NCBI GenBank assembly: GCA_045106295.1
Contig: JBGCEI010000100.1
Span: 1 to 6,109, forward strand
DNA: 6,109 nucleotides
Direction of reading: 5' to 3'
DNA from: WTJX01 sp045106295
Lineage (GTDB): Bacteria > Bacteroidota > Bacteroidia > Cytophagales > JAAEPT01
Notes under the pieces: model-generated
What the model saw: only the letters and a program-made list of their open reading frames with translations
Database searches by the model: none
What the model was told of the DNA's origin: nothing
Position numbers and translations under genes: made by a program
Shown: piece after piece, positions 1 through 6,109 of the stretch
How positions within the stretch are numbered: position 1 is the first letter of the stretch
How the letters are laid out: every line of letters begins with the position of its first letter

Positions 1-2516
1 GATTTAATGTCTATTTCTGAGACTATAGACCTAACAGTGTTTTTAAAATTTAGTGGGTTACCATCTCTTAAAGTTCCTCTTTCAATATTATCTTTTTTTG
101 AACTTACCAAGAGTTTACTCCCAGAAGGAGATATAACAACATCTGTAAGTATGTTGGCAACACCCCTTCCGCCTTCATCTAAATCTGGGCCTGGGTCTTT
201 TTGAATAATGAGTTGATCTTCTTCTTTTAGGCTAAGAACATTCACTTTACTAATGATTCCTTTTCCGTTTTGTTGAAATAAGTGAGCTACATATAATGTT
301 TTATCATCCACTGCTAAAGCTAATTCTCCAGGAGAACCTCCGATTGAAACAAGGTTTTCAACCTTGCCAGCATCAACATCAATCACAGCTATTTTACCAA
401 TAGCATTAAGGGATACATAAACCTTCTTTCCGCTATAACTAGGAACAATTGCAAGGGGTTTAGAAAACTTAGGAAGTGAAATAGAACGTGATTTTTTTAG
501 CTTTTCAATTATTTCTCCCCTTTTCTTTGTTGGAGTTTTTTCAAAATAAAACTCAGTGATTGTTGCATCTCCCTCGTTTACCACCCATATATATCTTTTT
601 TCGGGATCAAGACCATTTACTTGTGTAAGAGAAGTCGGTTTTTTTCCAGAGTATGATTTAGATCTAGTTGCGCTTCTAAAAACCTCACCCCTTTTAACAA
701 CAAAATATTCTACTTTATTATGATCTGGTAAAACCGTTACAAAATGCTCTTTATACTTATTAAAAAAATGTCCATTAAATCTAGTATTGTTCTCATCTTT
801 AAATGTGATTATTTTTTTAGATTCTATTGGTTTTCTTTCTTGTAATGACTCATAAACAGTAACTAATTGGTTACAACTACAGTCTGATCCTTTTTGCTTT
901 ACTACTACATTGTAATGCCCTGCTTTATCAAAAGCATGTTTTACATATCTTCCAATTCCATTAGTCTGGTCTCCAAAGCTCCATTCCCATTTTGCTCCTT
1001 TAGATTCATCAAAAACAGATAAAAATATTTTTTTTCCTTTTTTAACGCGGAAATTATCAACTACTATTTTACAAGGCTCTTGAACTAATTTTTCATTTGT
1101 TGTAAAGCTATATTGATATGATCTTTCATTGGTGTTTCCCAACATATCTTTAATAGTATTATTTTTAACACTTACTTGATAAGTGGTATTTGATTTCAGT
1201 GGAGAACTAGGAGTGAAATTCACAATCCCTTGCTGACAACTAAACATTCCTTTTACTATTTTTTCAGTGAATTTTTCTTTAATAATAATATTTTTAGCAT
1301 GAACAGATTCATAATCCAACAATTCACTAAAGGCAAAGCCTAAAACAATATTTCTGTTTACTATTGATTTGTTTTCTGGATAAAACACATCTACCCATGG
1401 ACCTGTTTTGTCTCTTTTGCCATCATGATGCATGAGTAATGATCCTCCATGATTATGATCGTTTCCTAAATGTATAAGGTTTCCAATTGGATTTAAAAAA
1501 TCCCAATCTGTATATTTGATATTTGGCTCATATACTTTGTAGTCTGATAAGTCTTTTATATTTACTTTAGTCACACTTGAAGACATCCCAGCAAATAAGT
1601 ATCCACTCTGATAAGAAGCATACCCCCCTCTACTACCTAATTTATCAGTTTCCCCCTCTAATTTTAAATTATATGGGTCACTTACGTTTACAACAGCTAT
1701 CTTTCCATTCTTCCCTAAAGAGAACACTCGTCCGTTGGCATAATTAGCAGAATAATTTTCCGATGGATAATCAATTGTTGAGTTTAATGATAAAGTTGTT
1801 GGTGTAGTTAAAGTACCAACTGTTAGTTTACTATCACTCGTTAAATACATTGTATTTCCAAGAATATAAATACTATTTGCGTTGGTATTGGCTAACTCTG
1901 AAAGGTAGAATTGTTTTACTAAAACTGGTTTTCCTATATCAGAAACATTTATCACATACAAACCATTTTCTCTCCCACAAGCGTATATGTGGTCTCCACT
2001 CCAAAAGACACCCCACACAGCTGCAGAATAATCAGATTCAGGCACAATGTCAGGAAGTGTCATCTCTGCTACTAGAATGGGGTTAAAAGTATCTGTAAAA
2101 TCAAAAACAAGAATTCCTCTAATAGACTGCACAGCAATATAATCTCTTCCATTTCTTTTGGATATAGAGAATTGGTGAGGTTCCCTCATTAAGTTGGTTT
2201 CTTCAGTGTAAATCGACTTAACTAGTATAGGTTTTTCAGGGTTAGATAAATCAAAAAAGTTAAACCCCCCACCTTCTTTTCCACTATCTCTTCCGGTAGG
2301 AATTAGTACATAACCTTTGAAATAAGCCAGTCTTCCTTGCGCATCTCTATTCTTCGAATGATTAGAAATAGAAGAAAGAACATTTTTGAATACCAGTGTG
2401 TCATTGTATTCTCTATTCGATATAAAAATCTTAGTCTTATTATTAAAGACAAAGGCACTGGAAAGAAAAAATAAAAAAAATAATAAGCATAGTTTTTTTC
2501 TACTAGAATTCATCAT
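1..2516 (-). CDS. Exported multidomain surface protein: LVIVD propeller, Big_5 Ig-like, PKD, YVTN-type propeller (3' end outside window)
   Basis: Reading the minus strand from the ATG at 2516 gives 838 uninterrupted codons that run off the left edge, so the C-terminus is missing. A second ATG at 2513 could also be the start. Residues 1-21 are a signal peptide: basic RKK, then a Leu/Phe-rich core ending in SSA. Residues 60-345 hold propeller blades of the LVIVD type, with repeated units such as FNFFDLSNPEKPILV (85-99), ILVFDFTDTFNPILV (135-149) and LYVINVSDIGKPVLV (186-200). Residues 385-473 resemble an SbsA/Big_5 Ig-like domain ending in YSFTT. Residues 506-555 are a PKD domain (WEWSFGD, then HAFDKAGHYNVVV). 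From about 687 a YVTN-type propeller begins (KVYVSLNAIGKIAVIDV, LYVAHLF, ISPSGSKLLVSS). Similar architectures in other bacteria can end in a di-haem cytochrome c peroxidase-like module; whether this one does cannot be seen. It starts 8 bp after the hydratase gene and is surely co-transcribed. A binding or surface role is inferred; no catalytic motif is visible. Confidence 0.88.
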   Translation of the reverse strand, partial: MMNSSRKKLCLLFFLFFLSSAFVFNNKTKIFISNREYNDTLVFKNVLSSISNHSKNRDAQGRLAYFKGYVLIPTGRDSGKEGGGFNFFDLSNPEKPILVKSIYTEETNLMREPHQFSISKRNGRDYIAVQSIRGILVFDFTDTFNPILVAEMTLPDIVPESDYSAAVWGVFWSGDHIYACGRENGLYVINVSDIGKPVLVKQFYLSELANTNANSIYILGNTMYLTSDSKLTVGTLTTPTTLSLNSTIDYPSENYSANYANGRVFSLGKNGKIAVVNVSDPYNLKLEGETDKLGSRGGYASYQSGYLFAGMSSSVTKVNIKDLSDYKVYEPNIKYTDWDFLNPIGNLIHLGNDHNHGGSLLMHHDGKRDKTGPWVDVFYPENKSIVNRNIVLGFAFSELLDYESVHAKNIIIKEKFTEKIVKGMFSCQQGIVNFTPSSPLKSNTTYQVSVKNNTIKDMLGNTNERSYQYSFTTNEKLVQEPCKIVVDNFRVKKGKKIFLSVFDESKGAKWEWSFGDQTNGIGRYVKHAFDKAGHYNVVVKQKGSDCSCNQLVTVYESLQERKPIESKKIITFKDENNTRFNGHFFNKYKEHFVTVLPDHNKVEYFVVKRGEVFRSATRSKSYSGKKPTSLTQVNGLDPEKRYIWVVNEGDATITEFYFEKTPTKKRGEIIEKLKKSRSISLPKFSKPLAIVPSYSGKKVYVSLNAIGKIAVIDVDAGKVENLVSIGGSPGELALAVDDKTLYVAHLFQQNGKGIISKVNVLSLKEEDQLIIQKDPGPDLDEGGRGVANILTDVVISPSGSKLLVSSKKDNIERGTLRDGNPLNFKNTVRSIVSEIDIK

Positions 2517-2524
2517 AAAAAAAA

Positions 2525-4171
2525 TTATTTAGTATAAATAATAACTGGATTAAACCCATTAGCCATTCCGGTATGTTTTCCTTTTTTTTGTTTTTTAGAA
2601 GGAACAAATGCTTTCGAAACTGCCCCTGTTACGATGATCTGTCCTTCTTTCAAAAACTGTCCTCTTTCTTGTAGCTTCTTAGAAAGCCATAAAACAGAAT
2701 TAAATGGATGCCCCATAACACTATTACTAGGACCTTCATATACAAGTTCCTCATTAAAAGTTTGTCTAATAGTAAAAGAGTTAGTTTTAAAATGTGATTC
2801 ATTGACGGCGATACCTTTACCTAAAACGAAATATTTGGCTCCAGAAGCAGAGGCTGCAATGTCTTCTGGGTAAGTTTTAGAGTCAAAAATATTATCCGGA
2901 ATATCAAATGATAAGTAAATAGTATCAATATATCCTTTTAAATCATCCATTGACATAATTTCTTCTTCTATATCTTTATTAATATGAACAGCCACTTCTG
3001 TTTCGATATGAAATTGAATGTATTTGTCAAAATCTATCTTAGAACTTTGATCTAAAAGTTGTGTATTAAGAAAGCCTCCGTAAACGGGCTCTGTCATTCC
3101 CCACCTTTCTTGTGAGGCTTTACTTGCATAAGCTATTTTATAACCGGCTAAATATGCGTTTTCAGAAAGGTAGTTCATTCTTTCAGTTAAAAATTGATCA
3201 TGAATATGATACGCTCGTTTCATATCGAATCTACCTAATCCTCCAGTAAGAGGGCTCAAGCTTTTTTCTTTTATTTTTGAATTCAGAATATTGTTAACTT
3301 CAAAGAAATTATCTAACAAAACAAAGTTTGTAATCGCATTAGCTTTATCATGATCTTCCCAACGCCATACAACCTCATTCTGTTCATTGAATTCATATAA
3401 ATGAGAGCTTGTTCCTTTTTTTCCATGTCCTAACCAGTTAGCGGCGATAAGTCCATTTTCAGATACTTGAAAGCCAGAAAACCAATTCAACTTCAATTCT
3501 GTAAAATTTGATTTACCTCCATACGTTTTGATAGTTTTTCCATCCTCATTGATTTCAAGAATCTCACATTTCGCCCCATTAGAAAGAAGAATATTACCTT
3601 TAATATTTTTTAAAAATAAATATCCTTTACCATTCAAAGGAATAGTTTTCTTGATTTCAAGCTTTGAGTTTAACTCAAGAAGAAAAAACTTTTTTTCTTT
3701 TGAACCTGATAAATAAAAACTCTTTCCTTGTTTTCTGACTAAGCGTACATTTCGATATCCATGTAATACTACTTCCTTTTCAAAAGTATCGTCTTTCCCA
3801 TAGAATGAAAGTTTAATTCCTTCTTCTGTATTTGATGCTAATAGTGTTTTTTCATTAATTATTTGTGCAGATTGTACATTGCTGGCTCCTGAAAAGTTAT
3901 GAATTAATTCGCCATTTTGCATACTCCTAATTTGGTAACCTTTTGAATAACTAATCATAAATTTTGAATTATTAATTATGAATAGGTCACGAGGTTGGGG
4001 AGGCACATCAACTTTCCAATTGTTACTTTTGTCGAATTGATCAATCAAAAAAACATGTCTACTTAAATTATCTACTGCAATGAACTTATGCTTTATTTCT
4101 TTCGGAGGTGTTTCTCCGAAAGACGGTATGAGAGTAAAGAATACTAATATGCTTACTGTTAACTTAATCAT
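2525..4171 (-). CDS. Secreted beta-propeller fused to a 2-keto-4-pentenoate hydratase-like (FAH superfamily) domain
   Basis: The 548-residue product begins with a signal peptide (hydrophobic 3-17, probable cleavage near SFG-E at 19-20), so it should be exported. Residues 25-287 form a PQQ/WD-like beta-propeller, including an NWLGHGKKGTSSHLYEF stretch (245-261) followed by VVWRWEDHD (267-275), a pattern I associate with propellers of Bacteroidota and Planctomycetes. Residues 290-548 match an entire MhpD-type hydratase: an AGYKIAYASKASQERWG stretch (342-358), EPVYGGFL (361-368), IETEV with the paired acidic metal ligands E390 and E392, DIPD (423-426) where family members usually have Glu, the region ending KYFVLGKG (446-453), VMGHPF (485-490), and EGQIIVTGAVSKAF (509-522). 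The domain is about 258 residues, close to the size of free-standing hydratases, so it is not a remnant. Known relatives hydrate 2-oxo-4-enoic acids using Mg2+ or Mn2+; the substrate here is unknown. The start codon lies inside the end of the IclR gene (8-bp overlap), indicating translational coupling. There is no purine-rich ribosome site, as is usual in Bacteroidota. Confidence 0.87.
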   Translation of the reverse strand: MIKLTVSILVFFTLIPSFGETPPKEIKHKFIAVDNLSRHVFLIDQFDKSNNWKVDVPPQPRDLFIINNSKFMISYSKGYQIRSMQNGELIHNFSGASNVQSAQIINEKTLLASNTEEGIKLSFYGKDDTFEKEVVLHGYRNVRLVRKQGKSFYLSGSKEKKFFLLELNSKLEIKKTIPLNGKGYLFLKNIKGNILLSNGAKCEILEINEDGKTIKTYGGKSNFTELKLNWFSGFQVSENGLIAANWLGHGKKGTSSHLYEFNEQNEVVWRWEDHDKANAITNFVLLDNFFEVNNILNSKIKEKSLSPLTGGLGRFDMKRAYHIHDQFLTERMNYLSENAYLAGYKIAYASKASQERWGMTEPVYGGFLNTQLLDQSSKIDFDKYIQFHIETEVAVHINKDIEEEIMSMDDLKGYIDTIYLSFDIPDNIFDSKTYPEDIAASASGAKYFVLGKGIAVNESHFKTNSFTIRQTFNEELVYEGPSNSVMGHPFNSVLWLSKKLQERGQFLKEGQIIVTGAVSKAFVPSKKQKKGKHTGMANGFNPVIIYTK

Positions 4172-4967
4172 GATTATTATTTATTTTGGTACCTAATATT
4201 TCTGAAACCTTATCTGCTGCTGCTCTTAATTTTTGTCCGCAATATTCAAATTGATCCAGTGTCAATCGGCTTGCAGGACCGGTAATCCAAATAGCTGCCA
4301 CTGGGTGATTATAATGATCAATTATGGGAGCAGAAATACAATGACAGCCTTCTAATTGCTCCTCATAGTCATATGCGACTCTATCAGCTTTGATTTTTTT
4401 TAATTGCTTTTTTAATTGGCTTACATCAGTAATGGTATTTTCATTGAAACGAATCATATCGATGGACCTAAATATTTTATTCTGCTCTTTTTCTGTGAGA
4501 TGAGCCATAATAGCTTTGCCTGGAGCGGTACAATGCATATAAAATTTAGCTCCCCTTTCTACTCTAAAGTTAAAATGGTGAATACCAGCAATTTCTTCCA
4601 GAACGACTCCTTCAGTTTCCATTAAAGCTCCAAGCACTACTGTTTCTTTGAATTCATCTCTCAAATCACACATCACATCTCGAGCTATTTGTACAATATT
4701 TTGGTCTGATATAGCTGTATACCCTACAGTAAATAGTTTTCTGCTTATTATTATTTTTTGAGAATTAGGTACATATCTTAAGTAACCTTGATTGATTAAA
4801 GTATTACATATTCTAAAAACAGAATTTTTAGGATACCCTAGTTTTCTAACAATCTCAGCAGTAATTAACCCTTCTCTATGTTCAGCTAATAATTCAAAAA
4901 TTTTAAGTGCTCTTTCGAGGTTAGGAACAGAGTATCTTGAAGCGTTTTCTTCTTTTTTGATTTTCAT
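4164..4967 (-). CDS. IclR-family transcriptional regulator
   Basis: A 267-residue protein of typical IclR length. Residues 14-75 are the N-terminal winged helix-turn-helix: VPNLERALKIFELLAEH opens the first helix, LITAEIVRKLGYPKNSVFRI (34-53) is the helix-turn-helix, and GYLRYVPNSQKIIIS (61-75) is the wing. Residues 90-260 are the GAF-like effector-binding domain with the family hallmarks HCTAPGKAIMAHL (145-157), GCHCISAPIID (207-217) and HPVAAIWITGPASRLT (221-236). Such regulators bind palindromes as dimers or tetramers and respond to small organic acids (sugar acids, glyoxylate, aromatic intermediates). That fits the hydratase encoded directly downstream, but the effector cannot be read from sequence. 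The gene is first in a three-gene operon; its last 8 bases overlap the next start (ATGATTAA). A palindrome at 5024-5041, 57 bp upstream of its start codon, is a candidate autoregulatory operator. The alternative of a different HTH family is unlikely given both domains match. Confidence 0.95.
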   Translation of the reverse strand: MKIKKEENASRYSVPNLERALKIFELLAEHREGLITAEIVRKLGYPKNSVFRICNTLINQGYLRYVPNSQKIIISRKLFTVGYTAISDQNIVQIARDVMCDLRDEFKETVVLGALMETEGVVLEEIAGIHHFNFRVERGAKFYMHCTAPGKAIMAHLTEKEQNKIFRSIDMIRFNENTITDVSQLKKQLKKIKADRVAYDYEEQLEGCHCISAPIIDHYNHPVAAIWITGPASRLTLDQFEYCGQKLRAAADKVSEILGTKINNNHD

Positions 4968-4974
4968 CTCTTAT

Positions 4975-5002
4975 CAAAGATACTAATTTCAATACCTACA
5001 AA
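4975..5002 (-). promoter_or_regulatory. Weak Bacteroidota-type promoter candidate for the operon
   Basis: On the minus strand TATCTTTG (4982-4975) fits the Bacteroidota -7 consensus TAnnTTTG, and a TTTG (5002-4999) sits 16 bp before it where the -33 element is expected. The spacing is about 3 bp short of the usual 19, and transcription would begin almost at the ATG at 4967, giving a leaderless or nearly leaderless message. It is the best match in the 112-bp gap, but weak. A short TATC-AAA-GATA inverted repeat (4972-4982) overlaps the -7 element. Confidence 0.2.
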
Positions 5003-5023
5003 TACTAAATATAGACTAAAGTT

Positions 5024-5041
5024 TTAAATATCAATATTTAA
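5024..5041. promoter_or_regulatory. Perfect 8-2-8 palindrome, candidate IclR operator
   Basis: The sequence TTAAATAT-CA-ATATTTAA is a perfect inverted repeat with 8-bp arms and a 2-bp centre. It lies 57-74 bp upstream of the IclR start codon, in the only sizeable gap before the operon. IclR-type regulators usually bind palindromes of about this length near their own promoter. Against this, it is made almost wholly of A and T, so a chance origin in such AT-rich DNA is possible. It lacks the GC stem and U-tract of a terminator. Confidence 0.4.
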
Positions 5042-5079
5042 TCACCCTATGTTTGATACTTTCACCTACTCCACTCGTA

Positions 5080-5868
5080 TTATTGGTAAGTTTTTAAAAT
5101 GATTTGATGCTCGTTGCTACTAGCTACAAATAGTCGATTGCCTTGCCTGTAAATATCTACAGGAGTGCTGCTCGTTATTCGCCTTTCAGATAAAGAAGAT
5201 AAATTGTTAATAATAGCCTTTTGGCTTCTTTTATTAAAAACAGACACATATTTACTATTGTTAAATGTGTAAAGCTCTTTTTTTGCAGAACTCGTAATAT
5301 TTAATTCTGTTGTGTAAATCGTTTTCAAGAAACGATCTTTGATGGTGAAGTTCTTTCCCTTTCGATACAAGTAAACATAATCTGTGTGAGAAGCATTTGA
5401 AACCATTTCTACAGATTCATTAGAAGAATTATTTTTCAATAAATCTTGCCTACTCACTTTACCATGAAATGTTACTTTGATGTATTCACCTTTTTTTGTT
5501 AGCACCCTAATAAAAGAATTAGACAACTTACTTCCTTTTTCATAATTGTAAGTTTCCTGTAGCGTTTTTCCAGTTTTTATTGGGAAGCCATTTGCTTGCT
5601 TACCATTTCTCCGAAGTAAATTGATCGTGCCTTTTTTTTCAATCGCTAAGAAAAAATCGTTTGATCCAATTCGAATATGTTTAGGACTTCCAATTAAGCT
5701 AGTATTAGTCTTCTTGGGAAACCAAGCATTCAATTTTTTTCCATTTTCAGAATACAAATAAATATCTCCTTTTCCTTTCGTTGCTAACAAACGGTAATTC
5801 TTTGAGCCATCATAATCTACCGCAGTTAATGAATTGATATTATTCAGACTCAAAGGAAAGTCAGCCAT
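5080..5868 (-). CDS. Propeller-like hypothetical protein, probably the C-terminal fragment of a larger Bacteroidota protein
   Basis: The 262-residue product has no signal peptide or membrane segment. Its content is repeated beta-propeller-like units: LTAVDYDGSKNYRLLATKGKGDIYLYSENGKKLNAWFPK, spread over residues 14-52, is followed by FFLAIEKKGTINLLRRNGKQANGFPI at about 72-97 and by later strands such as DYVYLYRKGKNFTIKDRF (163-180). This resembles the end of long conserved Bacteroidota proteins (N-terminal DUF3352-like part, C-terminal propeller) that run to many hundreds of residues; the match is from memory and unverified. The frame stays open upstream of the ATG for only 12 codons, to a stop at 5905-5907, and nothing in the remaining 200 bp encodes the missing front. 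The protein also opens directly with strand-like residues, with no leader. I read it as a truncated gene, possibly no longer functional, although the remaining frame is intact. No Shine-Dalgarno sequence precedes the ATG, so the start is uncertain. Confidence 0.6.
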   Translation of the reverse strand: MADFPLSLNNINSLTAVDYDGSKNYRLLATKGKGDIYLYSENGKKLNAWFPKKTNTSLIGSPKHIRIGSNDFFLAIEKKGTINLLRRNGKQANGFPIKTGKTLQETYNYEKGSKLSNSFIRVLTKKGEYIKVTFHGKVSRQDLLKNNSSNESVEMVSNASHTDYVYLYRKGKNFTIKDRFLKTIYTTELNITSSAKKELYTFNNSKYVSVFNKRSQKAIINNLSSLSERRITSSTPVDIYRQGNRLFVASSNEHQIILKTYQ

Positions 5869-6012
5869 TCCGACTGAGTTACAAATTAACTGATTAGGGT
5901 TAATTTAGCTACTTTTTCAGGCTTTGATTTTCGAGCTAATTTTGATGAGAAGTAAGCAAGCCATGTTGAAAAAATAAACGACTGATAATCAAATTATTAC
6001 AGCGGGCACAGC

Positions 6013-6030
6013 AAAGCCATTAGGCTTTTT
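6013..6030 (+). terminator. Hairpin with short T-run, weak plus-strand terminator candidate
   Basis: AAAGCC (6013-6018), loop ATTA, GGCTTT (6023-6028) form a perfect 6-bp stem, continued by TT and then CC. The T-run is only five bases and overlaps the stem, and no plus-strand gene precedes it in the window, so this may be a structural repeat and not a terminator. Confidence 0.25.
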
Positions 6031-6046
6031 CCTGTCTTTGTGTATG

Positions 6047-6062
6047 CATTATTAAAATAATG
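6047..6062. repeat. Perfect 7-2-7 inverted repeat
   Basis: CATTATT-AA-AATAATG is a perfect palindrome with 7-bp arms and a 2-bp centre, lying between the two hairpins at 6013-6028 and 6084-6099. Its role is unknown; it could be a protein-binding site or part of a repeated element. AT-richness makes chance occurrence plausible. Confidence 0.3.
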
Positions 6063-6070
6063 TTTAGTTA

Positions 6071-6099
6071 AAAAAAGAAGAAAAGATGCTTTTGCATCT
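6071..6099 (-). terminator. Rho-independent terminator for a minus-strand gene beyond the right edge
   Basis: Read on the minus strand, AGATGC (6099-6094), loop AAAA (6093-6090) and GCATCT (6089-6084) make a perfect 6-bp stem followed by a T-rich tract (6083-6071, T with two isolated C). This is the classic intrinsic terminator layout. It implies a minus-strand gene ending just to the right; a TGA at 6101-6099 could be its stop codon but cannot be confirmed from ten bases. It would insulate the propeller fragment from upstream transcription. Confidence 0.55.
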
Positions 6100-6109
6100 C
6101 AGCAAGGGA

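Larger units (their letters stand above)
5869..6109. other. Non-coding stretch with three inverted repeats; possible mobile-element or repeat end
   Basis: No reading frame here is persuasive. Both strands carry only short frames broken by stops; the longest on the minus strand are about 30 codons. Three perfect inverted repeats fall within 90 bp (6013-6028, 6047-6062, 6084-6099). The stretch abuts the point where the propeller gene at 5080-5868 loses its N-terminal part, which would fit an insertion or recombination end, but no transposase or terminal repeat is visible. Confidence 0.35.

Noticed and set aside
1850..2086. Plus-strand 78-codon frame.
   Set aside because: It lies wholly inside the minus-strand multidomain gene, whose 838-codon frame has clear domain content; the plus frame has no recognisable feature.
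2634..2873. Plus-strand 79-codon frame.
   Set aside because: It is antisense to the conserved hydratase domain and is a shadow of that coding sequence.
4416..4625. Plus-strand 69-codon frame, and a similar one at 4792-4986.
   Set aside because: Both are antisense to the well-supported IclR gene and lack a ribosome site or recognisable domain.
5024..5041. The palindrome as a terminator for the propeller fragment.
   Set aside because: The stem contains no G-C pair and no U-tract follows on the minus strand.
5048..5055. TATGTTTG on the plus strand fits the Bacteroidota -7 promoter consensus.
   Set aside because: No TTTG lies at the -33 distance, and it points into the antisense strand of the propeller fragment with no plus-strand gene behind it.
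6068..6109. Minus-strand frame of 14 codons entering from the right edge and ending at TAA 6070-6068.
   Set aside because: It would read through the terminator hairpin and T-tract, ending in a run of Phe; the TGA at 6101-6099 just before the hairpin is a more likely gene end.
1..6109. CRISPR array, tRNA or rRNA genes.
   Set aside because: No regularly spaced direct repeats and no tRNA or rRNA hallmark sequences were seen on either strand by eye.

Overview
This is an AT-rich window in which every supported gene lies on the minus strand, so transcription runs from high to low coordinates. The base composition, the lack of Shine-Dalgarno sequences before the starts, and the protein types (secreted beta-propellers, PKD and Ig-like modules, a Bacteroidota-type propeller C-terminus) suggest a marine member of the Bacteroidota, perhaps a Cytophagales/Flammeovirga-like organism. 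The lineage is an inference from style, not from a marker gene.

Layout from right to left. Positions 5869-6109 hold no convincing gene but three perfect inverted repeats, one of them a good minus-strand terminator for a gene beyond the right edge. Positions 5080-5868 encode a 262-residue propeller-like protein that looks like the C-terminal part of a longer protein whose front is missing. Positions 4968-5079 are the regulatory gap in front of the main operon and contain an 18-bp perfect palindrome.

The main unit is a compact three-gene operon. It starts with an IclR-family regulator (4164-4967). Next, overlapping by 8 bp, is a secreted two-domain protein (2525-4171) that joins an N-terminal beta-propeller to a complete C-terminal 2-keto-4-pentenoate hydratase-like (MhpD/fumarylacetoacetase superfamily) domain. 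After a further 8-bp gap comes a very long reading frame (2516 to the left edge, 838 codons, still open). It encodes an exported multidomain protein: LVIVD-type propeller, SbsA/Big_5 Ig-like domain, PKD domain, then the start of a second, YVTN-type propeller.

Working model (inference): an IclR regulator senses a small organic acid and controls its own operon, which makes two exported propeller proteins, one carrying a hydratase domain. The propeller-hydratase fusion with an export signal is the most unusual item, because hydratases of this superfamily are normally cytoplasmic enzymes of about 260 residues in aromatic meta-cleavage pathways.
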